In this document: piece by piece, positions 51,526-62,390 of the stretch
How positions within the stretch are numbered: position 1 is the stretch's first letter
Layout: each line of letters opens with the position of its first letter
From: Scilla litardierei
Lineage: Eukaryota > Streptophyta > Magnoliopsida > Asparagales > Asparagaceae
Direction: 5' to 3'
DNA: 64,000 bases
NCBI GenBank assembly: GCA_030789695.1
Contig: CM061141.1
Coordinates: forward strand, 319,612,452-319,676,451
The notes under the pieces: generated by a model
Database searches by the model: none
The model's input: the letters and a program-made list of their open reading frames with translations, nothing else
Told to the model about the DNA's origin: nothing
Position numbers and translations under genes: made by a program

Positions 51526-52823
51526 ATGGCGGCAAATACTCGATCGAAGGCGGATGCGGTCGAAGAAAAGATCCAAGGGCTACGGGAGGATCTCAATCGG
51601 GAGATCGAAGAGAGGTTCGAGGGATTGAAGAAAACGATGGGAGATTCACTCAAGGATTACGCCCATTCACAAGAAGACATCCAAATCGAACTTCGGGGGA
51701 TGAGGACGGATGCCGCGCAACAAGGACGGGATCTCCGAGAATTGAAAGAGATGATTCAAGCCCTCACGGTGGCGAAAGGGGGAGATCGAGGCAAGGGGAT
51801 CCAAGAAGGGGGGGATTCTACCCTAGAATCAGCCCCCAGCGGATTTCCAACACAAGACGACCACCCGAGGGAGCAAGGAGGGCCGGTGGGGCCAACCCTA
51901 GGGTCGCGCGAGTCCATGTGGGCGCCGGCAGACCCGCGCGGGTCGGGGAAGACATCGACAGGCCCGCCTGGGCCTGTCAGGGCCTCGGCGGCCCCGCCCG
52001 GCCCTTCCCAGGCCTGGGCGAGGCCGCCAGGCCACCTGCGGCCACCGGCGGGCCCCTCCGGGGGCGTGGAGCACTGGGCGAACCCCGGAGGGGGTCTGGA
52101 CGCCTCGGCAGGCCCCTACGGGGGCGGGGAGACATCGGCACCCCCATCCGGGGGTGCGGACAGGCCGCCAGGCCTGTTTCGAGCGACGGTAGGCCCTGGG
52201 GGCTTCGCAGAGGCGGCGGCACCCCCTTTCGGGGGTGCGGGAGGCTCGGCGACCCCAGGCGGGGGTCCGGCTTGGTCGGGGGCCCGATGAAGACGGGAGC
52301 AGCTATTGGGGCCCCGGCGGGCCAGTTTTGGAGAGCAGAGACCCTTGCGCCTGGGCCGAGGCCCAATTTGGCACGACCCCCAGAGTTTCCGGGACACTAC
52401 TACCAGCCCGAGGCGTGTGAGAGACTTGCTTGGCCAGAGGAGCTGTACGGAGCTGACGGGGGAGGCCCGAGGGAGGCTCGGGGTGGCGAGGTGGTCCGGG
52501 GAGGTGACCGGGGCGGAGATAGGGGGCAGCTAGGCGACATCAACGCAGATCGGAGGTTGATGAAGCTGAAGATGCCGACCTTTGACGGCACCGACCCTGA
52601 TGGGTGGATATACCGAGCGGAGAGGTATTTCCAAGTGATGGGTCTGACAGAGCAGGAGGTCCTGAAGGCCATCGGGATCTACTTTGAGGGGAAGGCTCTG
52701 GCCTGGTACCGGTGGAAGATAGCACGGTCCCCCTTTCGGACTTGGGAGGAGTTGTCAGCGATGATCGTGGATCGATTCCAGGAGACGGCAGGGGGGATTT
52801 CTACGAGCAGCTGTCGGCCCTGA
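51526..52823 (+). CDS. Gag of the non-autonomous element, frameshifted
   Basis: Starts at ATG 51526 with an N-terminal coiled coil (KADAVEEKIQGLREDLNREI) and continues into a Pro/Gly/Ala-rich stretch of imperfect 60-bp repeats (51930-52290), where the frame closes at 52290. The gag core is in another frame (open from 51918): LKLKMPTFDGTDPDGWIYRA, then GIYFEGKALAWYRWKIARS, closing at 52823. The gag C-terminal part is in the third frame (see next entry). At least two frame changes are therefore needed. Whether they are mutations or programmed is unknown; with near-identical LTRs the element may move with gag supplied in trans. Confidence 0.7.
51930..52300 (+). repeat. GC-rich Pro/Gly repeat region in gag
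   Basis: About six imperfect units of roughly 60 bp, marked by GGCCCCTCCGGGGGCG, CCCGGAGGGGGTCTGG and similar words. GC-rich in all frames, which explains the overlapping open frames on both strands. Confidence 0.7.
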
Positions 52824-53899
52824 GGCAGGAGGGGACAGTGAGAGACTATGTAGAGAGATTTGAGATGCTGAATAGCCGGGTGAAGGGGGTTACCGACGAG
52901 GTGATGATCGGGAACTTCATGAGGGGGCTGAAACCGTCGATACGAGCTGAGTTGCGGATGCAGAGTCCGGGGACATTGGAGGATGTCCTTCGCCTGGCCC
53001 ACAAGGCGGAGGAGAAGCATGCAGAGGAGAGGAGCACTCGGGGAACTTGGGGAGCCCAGAGCCAGCGTAGTCAGACGGCACCGGTCCCACCTCCGGGGGT
53101 TACAGTAGCACCAGGGGACGCGGAAATGAAGAAAGAGGAAACCCGACCAGTGATCCCTGGTAGGCGGATGACTGAGGCTGATATGAGGGCAAGGCGTGCC
53201 GCAGGCCTCTGTTTCAGATGCGATGAGAAGTTCAGTCCCGGACATCGATGTGCGAGCAGGCTGATGCAGATCGTGATAATGCCGGACGAGGGGGAGTATG
53301 CCGAGGAGAGAGAGCCAGTGATGACGGAAGAGAGCGAGGCTGAGCACGCACATCTGGATGTAGCGGAGGTGTCCCTGAACTCCTTGGTAGGGGTAACCAC
53401 GAACCATACCATGAAGTTGTCAGGGCGATTGGACGACACGTCGGTAACGGTACTCATAGACAGTGGGGCTACCCACAACTTCATCTCTCGACATTTGGTG
53501 GATCGTCATAGGTTGCAGGTGAGCACCTTGGAGACGTTTACGGTCCTCTCCGGGACAGGAAGGAGGGAGGAGACCAGTGGGATGTGCAAGGGGCTGAGTC
53601 TGACCTTACAAGGGGTGCAGATCATGGAGGACTTCTTGCCCCTAGAGTTGGACAATATCGATGTGATTTTGGGCGTGCAATGGCTGAGGGGGTTGGGCGA
53701 GGTGAAAATGAATTGGAAGCAGCTTAGGATGGAATTCCAGGAGGGGGGTCGCACGGTGGTTCTGACAGGTGACCCTAGCCTCTGTTTCCCTCAGGGGCCT
53801 TCAAAGCCAGATCTCCACCTTGAGGACAAGGTGGCTCTTTTAGGGGGCGGTATTGATGCGGACCCGACCCGAGCACCACTTGAGGCCGGCGGCTTCTAG
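52712..53899 (+). CDS. Gag C-terminus and aspartic protease, ending in the 3' LTR
   Basis: An open frame of 395 codons. The first part continues the gag core (FYEQLSALRQEGTVRDYVER, FMRGLKPSIRAEL), then a zinc-knuckle variant GLCFRCDEKFSPGHRC and an aspartic protease with VTVLIDSGATHNFIS and DVILGVQWLRGLGEVKMNWK. The frame then crosses the polypurine tract and stops inside the 3' LTR (TAG at 53897). In full chromoviruses RT follows the protease directly; here the deletion joins the protease to the LTR. The first Met of the frame (52712) lies out of phase with the gag core and is not a likely initiator. Confidence 0.8.
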   Translation: MEDSTVPLSDLGGVVSDDRGSIPGDGRGDFYEQLSALRQEGTVRDYVERFEMLNSRVKGVTDEVMIGNFMRGLKPSIRAELRMQSPGTLEDVLRLAHKAEEKHAEERSTRGTWGAQSQRSQTAPVPPPGVTVAPGDAEMKKEETRPVIPGRRMTEADMRARRAAGLCFRCDEKFSPGHRCASRLMQIVIMPDEGEYAEEREPVMTEESEAEHAHLDVAEVSLNSLVGVTTNHTMKLSGRLDDTSVTVLIDSGATHNFISRHLVDRHRLQVSTLETFTVLSGTGRREETSGMCKGLSLTLQGVQIMEDFLPLELDNIDVILGVQWLRGLGEVKMNWKQLRMEFQEGGRTVVLTGDPSLCFPQGPSKPDLHLEDKVALLGGGIDADPTRAPLEAGGF

Positions 53900-54260
53900 G
53901 GGGGACCCACCCCCCTTTAGTCACTTACGTGCGCCGTAGGAGGGCGGTAGCACGTAGAAGGGTTAGTTAGGGGTATTCTAGTCATTTTAGACTAGATTAG
54001 TAATTCCCCACTTTTCTATAAATTAGGGCTAGCCGTCTTTATTTGTTTTTATGCTTGATTTGTGAAAACTCATTGAGTCGTCAATTGTGAGGGTTGTTAG
54101 GCTTTGATCCGTCCATCCAAAGCTAGGAGACCGGATCTCGTCTCGAAGGAGATCCATTTATCTAGTGTTATTCGCAAATCATTCTCTATAAAAATCCTCT
54201 TTTTAATTTTTCCTCTTTTAAATTCTGATTTCTATTGATTCGATCCACCGGATCGTATCA
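53854..54260 (+). repeat. 3' LTR of gag-protease element
   Basis: 407 bp, same ends as the left copy. Its first 46 bp also code for the end of the protease ORF. Confidence 0.95.
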
Positions 54261-56076
54261 CAAGCACTAGCGGACTTTGTAGCGGAGTGCACTATGGAAG
54301 ATAATGGTGGAGCTTCGCCTAACGGACGCTGGATCCGGAGCCCCAGCAGCTCGCCATCGAAAGACCTCCCTCGACGTCCGCCCAGTCCGACGGCGAGCAG
54401 TGGGTCGTCCACGTCGATGGATAGGCCACAGCGTCGGGAAGCGAAGCCGGCATTGTAATAGAGACTCCGGAGGAAAGCTTATTGGAGTACGCCCTCCGCT
54501 TCAATTTCTCTACAACCAACAACGTAGAGGAGTACGAGGCCGCTCTCAACGGCCTAAAGCTCTGCCGGGCGCTTGGAGCGACAAATGTGCTGTTGATCAG
54601 CAATTCAAGGCTGGTCGTCCAGCAAATTGAAGGAAGTTTCGAGGCGAGAGAGGAAATGATAAAGCGGTACCTGAAGTTCGCCCGGACCGAACTCCTTAAA
54701 TTCAGGAGAGCAGTGGTTCAACAGCTACCGAGGTCGAACAATCTCTGTGCCGACGCCCTCTCAAAGCTGGCTTCATCTTCTCCAGCAAAAATTGGAAAAG
54801 CCATCTATATTGATAACTTATTGACGCCCAGCATTGAGGAGGGCGAACTAATGTGCGTCGACCAAGAGCGATCGTGGATGAGCCTGATCGTCGCCTACCT
54901 AAAGACCGGAGCCCTGCCAGATGATAGGCTGCAGGCGCGAAAAACCGAGAGACGGGCTTTATCTTTCGTGATCTTCGGCGACATACTCTACCGAAAGCAT
55001 CGCGGGAAGAACGATGTATTACCCTACTTAAAGTGTCTTGGGCCAAGAAGAGCTGAGGAAGTCATCCGCGAAATACATGAAGGATTCTGCGGGAATCATC
55101 ATGGTGGCCGCACCCTGGCACATAAGGCAGTCCGGCAAGGCTACTATTGGCCGACAATGCTGAAGGATACAATCGACTTCGTCAAGCGGTGTGAGGAGTG
55201 CCAAACATTCTTCAAGCATACAAAGGCTCCCCCGCCGACCTGATTCCAAATCTCAGCCTGTTTCCATTCACCAAGTGGGGCCTCGACATCCTCGGTCCGT
55301 TTCCGATGGCAACCGGAGGGAGGAAGTTCCTAATTGTCGCCGTCAATTACTTCACCAAGTGGATCGAAGCGGAGCCCCTAGCGTGCATTACCTCAAAGGA
55401 CTTAAAGAACTTCGTCTGGAAGTCTATCATATGCCGTTTCGGGATACCCCGCTCTATTGTGACGGACAACGGGACGCAGTTCAACTCCACGGACTTCAGA
55501 GAATTCTGCTCAGACTGGGGTATCAAACTTCACTTTGCCTTTGTAGCGCACCCGCAGTGCAATGGCATAACCGAGGCAGCGAACAAATGCATCCTTGAAC
55601 CCTTAAAGAAGAAGGCCGGCAGCGCCCCTGGATCTTGGTCTGACGAGCTACCCGGCATTCTTTGGTCTTACCGCACCACCTACAAATCTTCAATTGACGA
55701 GAACCCCTTTATGCTAACCTATAGGGCGGAAACCGTAGTCCCGATGGAGGTCGGGGAACATTCTATCCGCCTCCAGTACTTCGACAGACAAGCAAATGAA
55801 GAAGGCCTCGACCTCAACACCGAACTCCTCGATGAGGTAAGAGATCGTTCTCTAACATGTCTTATCAAGCACAATCAAAGGATGGCGAGGTACCACAATT
55901 CTCGGGTGAAGAAGCGAAGTTTCAAAGTCGGAGACCTCGTCCTCGGGGACGCCGCCTTCAAACCCGAGGTCGGCCGCCGCGGAAAGATCATCATCAAATG
56001 GAAGTGCCCCTACAAAATAGTGGATGTCGTGGGACCCCAACCTATATGTTGGCGAACATGGAGGGCGAAGAACTAG
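54261..56076 (+). pseudogene. Tat RNase H end and integrase
   Basis: RNase H resumes with ALADFVAEC and continues in FSTTNNVEEYEAALNGLKLC and SNNLCADALSKLA. The integrase zinc domain is EIHEGFCGNHHGGRTLAHK ... CEECQTF. Its core has D in FTKWGLDILGP, D in IVTDNGTQF and E in GITEAANK. The C-terminal domain has KKRSFKVGDLVLGDAAF. Frames change near 54480 and 55200, and no start codon context remains, so this copy is inactive. Confidence 0.85.
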
Positions 56077-56561
56077 CCCATCCGTGGAATGCCCAACATT
56101 TACTCAAGTACTATCAATAAAATTTGTAATTTTATGTTTGTACAAACAATGTGTTGTTTGAATAAAAATTTCAGATCCCACAAAATAGAAAGCGCCTCCA
56201 TAAAGGTCGCCTTAATAATCCGAAGCGGGCTAACTCACTACAAGTAAACTCTTGTGTTTTCATTTGTATATACGTATTATGCGAACTAAAATTGCAGCCT
56301 GCCACACAAACTGGAGTGATAAATACGAGGTCGGCTACGGCCCATCTATACACGCACTCTTGAAGACCTCCGGGGCAGTTCGCTACCCAAACCGAAGCGA
56401 AAATGCGGGGTAGGCGACGGTCCAATACTCGTCCGATTACAGAGGATGCGGGATAGGCCACAGCCCAATACTCGCCCTCTCAAAGACTTCCGAGGCAGGT
56501 CGCGGTGCAGCTACCCATAGCGTGCCGAACTTCGCTAACCAAATCGGACAGCGGCTATGAA
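56077..56561 (+). other. 3' region of the Tat fragment
   Basis: Follows the integrase C-terminus. Contains AATAAAATT and no coding frame; GC-richer repeats (GAGGTCGGCTACGGCCCA, GGGATAGGCCACAGCCCA) resemble short tandem units. Cut by the LARD-like element at 56562. Confidence 0.5.
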
Positions 56562-59500
56562 TGTAACGACTCGTATTCATCAATACGACTATTTACGTAT
56601 TTCACTTATTTTCACATTTAAAAATATTTTATAATGGTTGGTCCGGAGTTTTATATCAAAAATGATGTCAAAATTCTTTGTAAAAAATATCTTGAAGTAT
56701 CAAACTAGTTATGATGTATTTCAGTAAGTTCGAGTTTCATCAAATACCTCTAAATAATTTTTATAATAATTCATTTTCAATTGTTACTGATTTAGCTGAA
56801 TTAATTAATTTTCTATATAAACATCATTAAAATGTTTTCAAACTTCTACAGTATGATTCTATGATCATTTAGGGTTTCCCATATTAATTTCGTAATTTTC
56901 ATAATTTAGGTCTTCTCATATTAATTTCGTATTCGTGATCCTCGCGACGATACGATCATGTGGCTATGTTTTCGTAATTTTTCGGAGTCGTATGCAAAAA
57001 CGGGGTTGTATTCCTCTGTTTTTACTAATCACATCCCCTAATGACTTTTTACTCTTACCTTAACCCCTAGATCTATCCCTAATTAATCCCCTAACCCACC
57101 CCCACTTAACCCATCGAATGGGTTGGTCAGATCCAACATGCCAACCCATTCTATAAATTTTCCATTCATTAATATCATATTACGTTTAACTAATTACAAT
57201 TTGACCTAATTACCTTTTTAACCCAAACTGTCGGCAACCAACTCCCCTCTCCTCTGATTTCGTTCATCTCCCAACTCCCAAACTCCCCAAAATTTTAAAT
57301 CCCTACCAACCCTTAGTAGCCCACGAGGTAATCGCCGATCTCATTTCCACGCTTAGTCTTCACCCACCCATCTGCTTATTAAATGCCATATATTATTATA
57401 TTATATAATTTTATTATATAATAATCTCCATTCCTCTTTCCTCTCACACACAGACCCAATCTCTCCTTCAGAAAAATTAATCCACTACAAACCCATTCTC
57501 TACCTAGCAGCTCCCGTGAGCGTGGCCATCTCCTCCGCTTCGAGACCCAACATTGAAGCTCCCTTCGTGCTCCCACCTCTACGCAACAACGAGCAGCCCG
57601 CAACTTTGGCCGTGAGCCCCTCTCACTGTGTTCTTCTTCCCAATGCCACCAACCACCGGCAAACCCCAACCGCAGCCCGCCGGCCTCCTCCCTTAGGCCG
57701 ACCACCCTTTCCGCCGTCCTCCGCTGACCAAAGACCCAGAACTAAGCCCTCTGCCCCTCTCTCTTGCTGCTCCCTTAGCCATGCCCACGCTGCCACCGAG
57801 CTCCACCGCCTCTCTCCAACGCCCCTAGCAGCCCCAAGCTCACCGCCACCGACGGCCCTAGCCCCGTCAGAGCAACACCCCACTGTCGTCTCTCCTCCGA
57901 CCCCGTAACACCGGAGAACCCCCCTCTGCCTCCCCGAAAGCTCCGAAGAGCCACCACCACGAGCCCATCTCCACGTCTTCACGACGTTTTCAGCCGCTGG
58001 CCGGAGCTGCCGCCGGTCGGTGGCCGCCGCCGCGCGCCATCCACTGTGCCCCCCATCAGCCGGCTGCCCCCATCAGCCACATGTGTCACCCCCTGCAACT
58101 CCCACGCACGCGCAAGGAAGGCAGCAGCTTACGCACAAAAAAAGAGAGAACGAAACACGGTTTAAATAATAATATTATATTATTATATAAGGTTACGTAT
58201 ATTGGAATTAATTGTGACTTTTTGATATAGGTATCGGACGAACGAATGGAGACCACCAGAAGATCCGCGCCTTCGTCACGAACGTGTAGGCAACAGTTTC
58301 GTCTCAATCCGATACTTAGTTTTCAAGTTATGATTTTTCAAAGTTTATTTTAATAGTTTTAATTTACTTTTAAATACGTATTTACGTATATATAAGGGTA
58401 CATATACGCATATATATATATAGGTTTACTAATCTAAAATTGATAATAAATAATGTAGGCCTTAGAAAATTACAAGATCGGGTCCGGAAAATCATAAACG
58501 ACGAAACGAACTCATTGACGCTGGTTTCAGCGCCAAAGTGCAAGTATATTTTCCTCAGCAAATTTTTAAAGTTTAAATCTAATTAGGATGTTTTCATTTA
58601 AAAATTCAAATCTTAATTATTTCATGTACACTAACATACGAAAAAATATGTTATAGTACTAGTTAATACGGTCATTTTGACCTCTTGTTGGAAGAATTCC
58701 GACGTATGGTTTGCCCTATAGAAATCTTTGAAAAATATAATGAAAAATCTTTTTCTCTGTTTTTAATTAGTTTTTAATTGATTTTAAACTTTTAAAAATT
58801 ATGAAAAATACCTAGAAGCCTTGGAAAAATATTTTCTTCCTATATAAAATTATTTTCCTCCTATCTAGGTCATCTAAAAATATTTAGTACGTATTTTGAC
58901 AGGTTTCAAGCAGTAATAAAAATATGAGCACATTAAGAAAAATAGATAAAATCGTGTGGCCCTTAACCAATTATTTCTTGTGACAGCAGGTACCGTTTCT
59001 CGTGCACCAGCTCCCTTGGAAGCTCTAGCTCTAATCTCGTCTTACTACGACGATCTCGATAACAGTAAGTCACTTTAATTCTAGTCTTAGAAGGCAAGCA
59101 GGTGTAATAGCATGAATTAGGATGCTTATAAATAATCTCAGAACGACTATTAACTTAAACATACAATATTGCCAACTTTCAACTTAGGTGGTTGTAGCAC
59201 ACGACTATCTATTTGGGTAAACTGTGTACTATTAGAAATACTACATGCTCGAAGCATGGAATCAGCACCATACTTTCAAATGAGTTTCTTCTAACACCTT
59301 TCATAACTCTCGTTCACACTTGTCTACCATGTTCGATGCTTTTCATTTGAAAAACTACATATACACTTTGTATACCCTTGTTGCACGATTGCTCATGTTT
59401 AAATAGACACATCACCTGCTGATACCATTTATTACTCAGTGAATGCTAATGAATTATCGTATGGTATATCATGTGTGGAACATCTTGTTGAATATCTTGT

Positions 59501-60428
59501 GGAATATCATGTGGAATATCTAGTGGAATATCTCATAGAACATCTTTTAGAACATCCCGTAATAGATACACACGACACATCACTGGGGTTTGGGGTAACT
59601 CATTGTAGAGAGAGTGTGGGAGCTATGACCGAGAGTTCATCTACCTGCTGCATGCGTCGGCAAACAAGGTCTGCCTGTGTTGGCAAAACGTTCCAGGTCT
59701 GCATGTGTCGGCAAAACGTTCCAGGTCTGCCTCTGTCGGCAAAACGTTCCAGGTCTGCCTGCGTCGGCAAAAAACCTACTACTGTGTGTCAGTCTCGTCT
59801 GGGTAAAGCGCACCCAGGCAAGAGATGAACTCAATGGTTGCATAGCATACTCTCTTACTTGAGTCACATAGTTTAGTTACTATTTGCACAGCTACATTGC
59901 TGCATGTTTATCTTATTGTTGTTACTCCATCTGCCTGCTTATCTTATTATTATTGCTACCTTACCTGCTTTATTACCATGTCATATATGTCATGTCATCG
60001 TTGTTGCTCTCATACTTTACTTATCGTACTTGCATATATGACTGTTGTTCTTTTACTTGTCGCACGTAGTTAGTTCCATAGTCTTTTCATTCACATACTT
60101 GTACACTGCTTTTACTACTATTGCTAGGATTGTTGTGACTTACCTACGGTTCCATCTTCATGGCACCGCAGATGACGTACATGTTGAAGTAGATATTCCT
60201 GAGTTGGCAGAGACAAAGTTCATCTCAGAGGCTGCAGACTTTAGCGTTCGAGTTGTGTATTTTCAGTTGTACTTCTTTTTCCTTTCTTATATCCTTGTTG
60301 TATAAATGGATTGTACTATTTGAGTATTTTTGTACATCTTTACATCGTGGCTATATTGATTTCACTGGTGATCTGCAGACCTGCAAATAAATCAAATAAT
60401 TAATGGCCCCCGAAAGTGGGTCGTTACA
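56562..60428 (+). repeat. 5' LTR of LARD-like element
   Basis: 3867 bp. A TATA-rich stretch (57388-57422) precedes a GC-rich island (57500-58080) with proline-rich open frames that I do not call genes. The last 130 bp match the left end of the solo LTR at 29340 in reverse complement. Confidence 0.8.
59455..59775 (+). repeat. Two minisatellites in LARD LTR
   Basis: 59460-59560: about six copies of an 18-bp unit, GAATATCNNGTGGAATATC. 59655-59770: about three and a half copies of a 33-bp unit, CGGCAAAACGTTCCAGGTCT. Open frames across them are repeat artefacts. Confidence 0.75.
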
Positions 60429-62390
60429 AGTTTGGTGGCCCATGCAGGTCCGTGCTAACTACCTCGTGAACAATATAGTATGATCAGAATGTACAGTTTA
60501 AAATACTCAAGTTGAACTCTCGAGTACATGACGTCTCGAGTGTTTACCTGTATTGGATATACGGGTGAAATGTCCTTATTACTCATCTTCTTTGGCCTCT
60601 TTCCCTTCTTTGAACACTTAGACTTTTATTCCATCCTCTGAGTGTATTTTTTATACACCTTTCCTCCTTCATCTGCTTAGAGTGATCTTCCATAGGTGGA
60701 CCATTCATTCACGTCTTCTTCATCGCCCTTCAGTTAGCGATGGCCACTCGATTGTCCTTTTTAGTCTTGGGAGTATTTTTGTGCTTAGCTCACACATACT
60801 CTGGCTACATTCTATTTTAAGAAGGGTAGCGTTCGAATTTTCGATCACCAGAAGTTCGAGTTCAACAACAGAAGCGAATAGAAGGACGCTCAGAAATATT
60901 TGAGGATGATGCTAGAGAATTTGAAACGAGCCAAACCCGACGTGCAAGTGAAGGCTATTACGTCTTATTCATCCTTCTTGAGCTCGTATTTCTCTTCTAA
61001 CCCCTACTTTCATCTTGTGCCTGATTTTTCATGGGTTTGAATCCTTTTCCCGCCTACCATCTCCCCCTCATTATTATTGTTTGTCCGCATCCTCTCCTCG
61101 AGCCCCTGTCCCGCCTAACCTAGCCTACCCTACCCTGTCGACGACTTCGGCACCCCCTTTTAAACCCCTCCTCTCTTCCATCACCAACCCATCGCATGGC
61201 TTCCTCTTCGTCGCAACGACACCCACTCTCTCACCCTGCCTCTCTCCCAATGAGTCCAACCCATCTCGCCTCGAGCTCCTCCAGCCTCACTCGAAGTTCT
61301 GCCACTCCACCCTATTCCGGTGACATCCACCATGTCGAGCAGTCGCAGCCGCCATATGTATCGACAACCGCCGATGGCCCACCGACAATTTTGGGGATTG
61401 TTGGGCTTAGCGACGACCCTCACCGCCACCCTCGCTATTGCCGTGTGGTTTAAATCTTGAGAAGTCGTTGTTCTTGGATTTCTTTCGAGCTCCTTGTCCT
61501 GGGTCTTGCCCCTAAAGATGCCCCGCTTCGTTTCCTTCTTGGGTACACTCTTTCGTATTTGTTGGACCGTGAGTTATTGGTCGTTGACTTGCTTAGGGTT
61601 AATGGTAATAATTGTGGATGTCAACCAATGGTGTTGACAAGGAGTATCATTGGGGATGAGTATTGGCTTGCTATTGGCCTTAGGTGCTGAAGTTGGATGT
61701 CAGCCTTGTACTTGGAGTTGGAAGATGGTTTTGGTGCTGGCTTGTTGTTGGATGTCATGGGAATTGCTGGAAGGAGTGGTAGCGATAATTATGGTCCTGA
61801 AAAGTTGGCCTTGTATTTGTCTTTTGGTGTTGATCTGGATATTGGTCTGTTGTTTAGTATCATGGGAGTTGATGGCATTGGTGCTTGGCTGGTTAGGTAT
61901 AACAGCACAAGTATATATGGATAGTCGATATCCCCCCTTTGTATGCTATATTATGAATGACATCCTTGGCTGGCCCTGTTAAGTCACCAAGTATCACGAG
62001 TAAATCTTATGATCTTCCTTTTAATGTGGTTTAGTTAGTTTGCTACTAGCTTATCACCTCAGGCTCTAAGTTCGAACAGATGTTATCATAATAAGTGTCA
62101 TTTTCATGTAACGCTATATTAACTTTTGGCTACTTGAAAAATCAAGATAATTATTATGATGATACTGGTTTCAGGACTAGTTACGGAAGCTATGGTGATG
62201 TCAATAGTATGTATTCATATACATCTTTTTTTTCTTGATGCTATGATATCACATTATATTTCATGCTATTAACAACTTATTTTCCTATATCGTAATCATT
62301 CATCAAGCCTTCCTTTCGATCGTTTAAATTGCTTAGGCAATTTTCGATCTTCGAAATTCCGAGGACGGAATTATTTAAAGTAGGGTAGGA
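60429..62390 (+). other. Non-coding interior of LARD-like element
   Basis: No retroelement domain recognised. A stretch at 61560-61930 repeats words such as TTGGATGTCA and GGTGTTGA/GGTGCTGG at intervals, and 62150-62210 could encode a Tyr/Gly/Ser-rich peptide; these may be remnants of captured gene sequence but I cannot identify a source. Confidence 0.4.

Larger units (their letters stand above)
51093..54260 (+). mobile_element. Non-autonomous gag-protease LTR element (TR-GAG type), very young
   Basis: 3168 bp. LTRs 51093-51499 and 53854-54260, 407 bp each, one difference by eye (GATTTGATCC versus GATTCGATCC). Target duplication CAAGC; primer site TGGTATCAGAGC (51503-51514); polypurine tract TTTTAGGGGGCGG before the right LTR. 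The interior (2354 bp) encodes only gag and protease; RT, RNase H and integrase are absent. The zinc knuckle and protease resemble short-LTR chromoviruses (Reina-like). The near-identical LTRs imply recent movement using another element's enzymes. Confidence 0.9.
49360..56561 (+). mobile_element. Tat-type Ty3/gypsy fragment, split by a gag-protease element
   Basis: Plus-strand pol without LTRs or gag. The order is protease end (YNSIIGRPYMTVVEALPSLL, 49414-49473), RT (about 49650-50500), RNase H (about 50600-51092 and 54261-54780), integrase (about 54960-56070). It is interrupted at 51093 inside the RNase H segment IKGQA/LADFVAEC by a 3168-bp insertion with TSD CAAGC. The right end is covered by a LARD-like element at 56562. 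The left limit is approximate. Related to the element at 18503, but this copy retains RT and the integrase core. Confidence 0.85.

Noticed and set aside
57516..57982. Proline-rich and Arg/Gly-rich frames in LARD LTRs (also 30909-31646 and 63287-63869)
   Set aside because: The frame is not conserved between the two LTR copies, there is no domain, and overlapping frames are open on both strands because of high GC.
59439..59828. 129-codon frame with repeated LVEYLVEY
   Set aside because: Arises from an 18-bp minisatellite in the LARD LTR.
56562..60428. DNA transposon with TGTAACGACC terminal inverted repeats
   Set aside because: The solo copy at 29340 has a 5-bp target duplication and TG...CA ends, and a second direct copy follows a polypurine tract at 62391, so these are LTRs.
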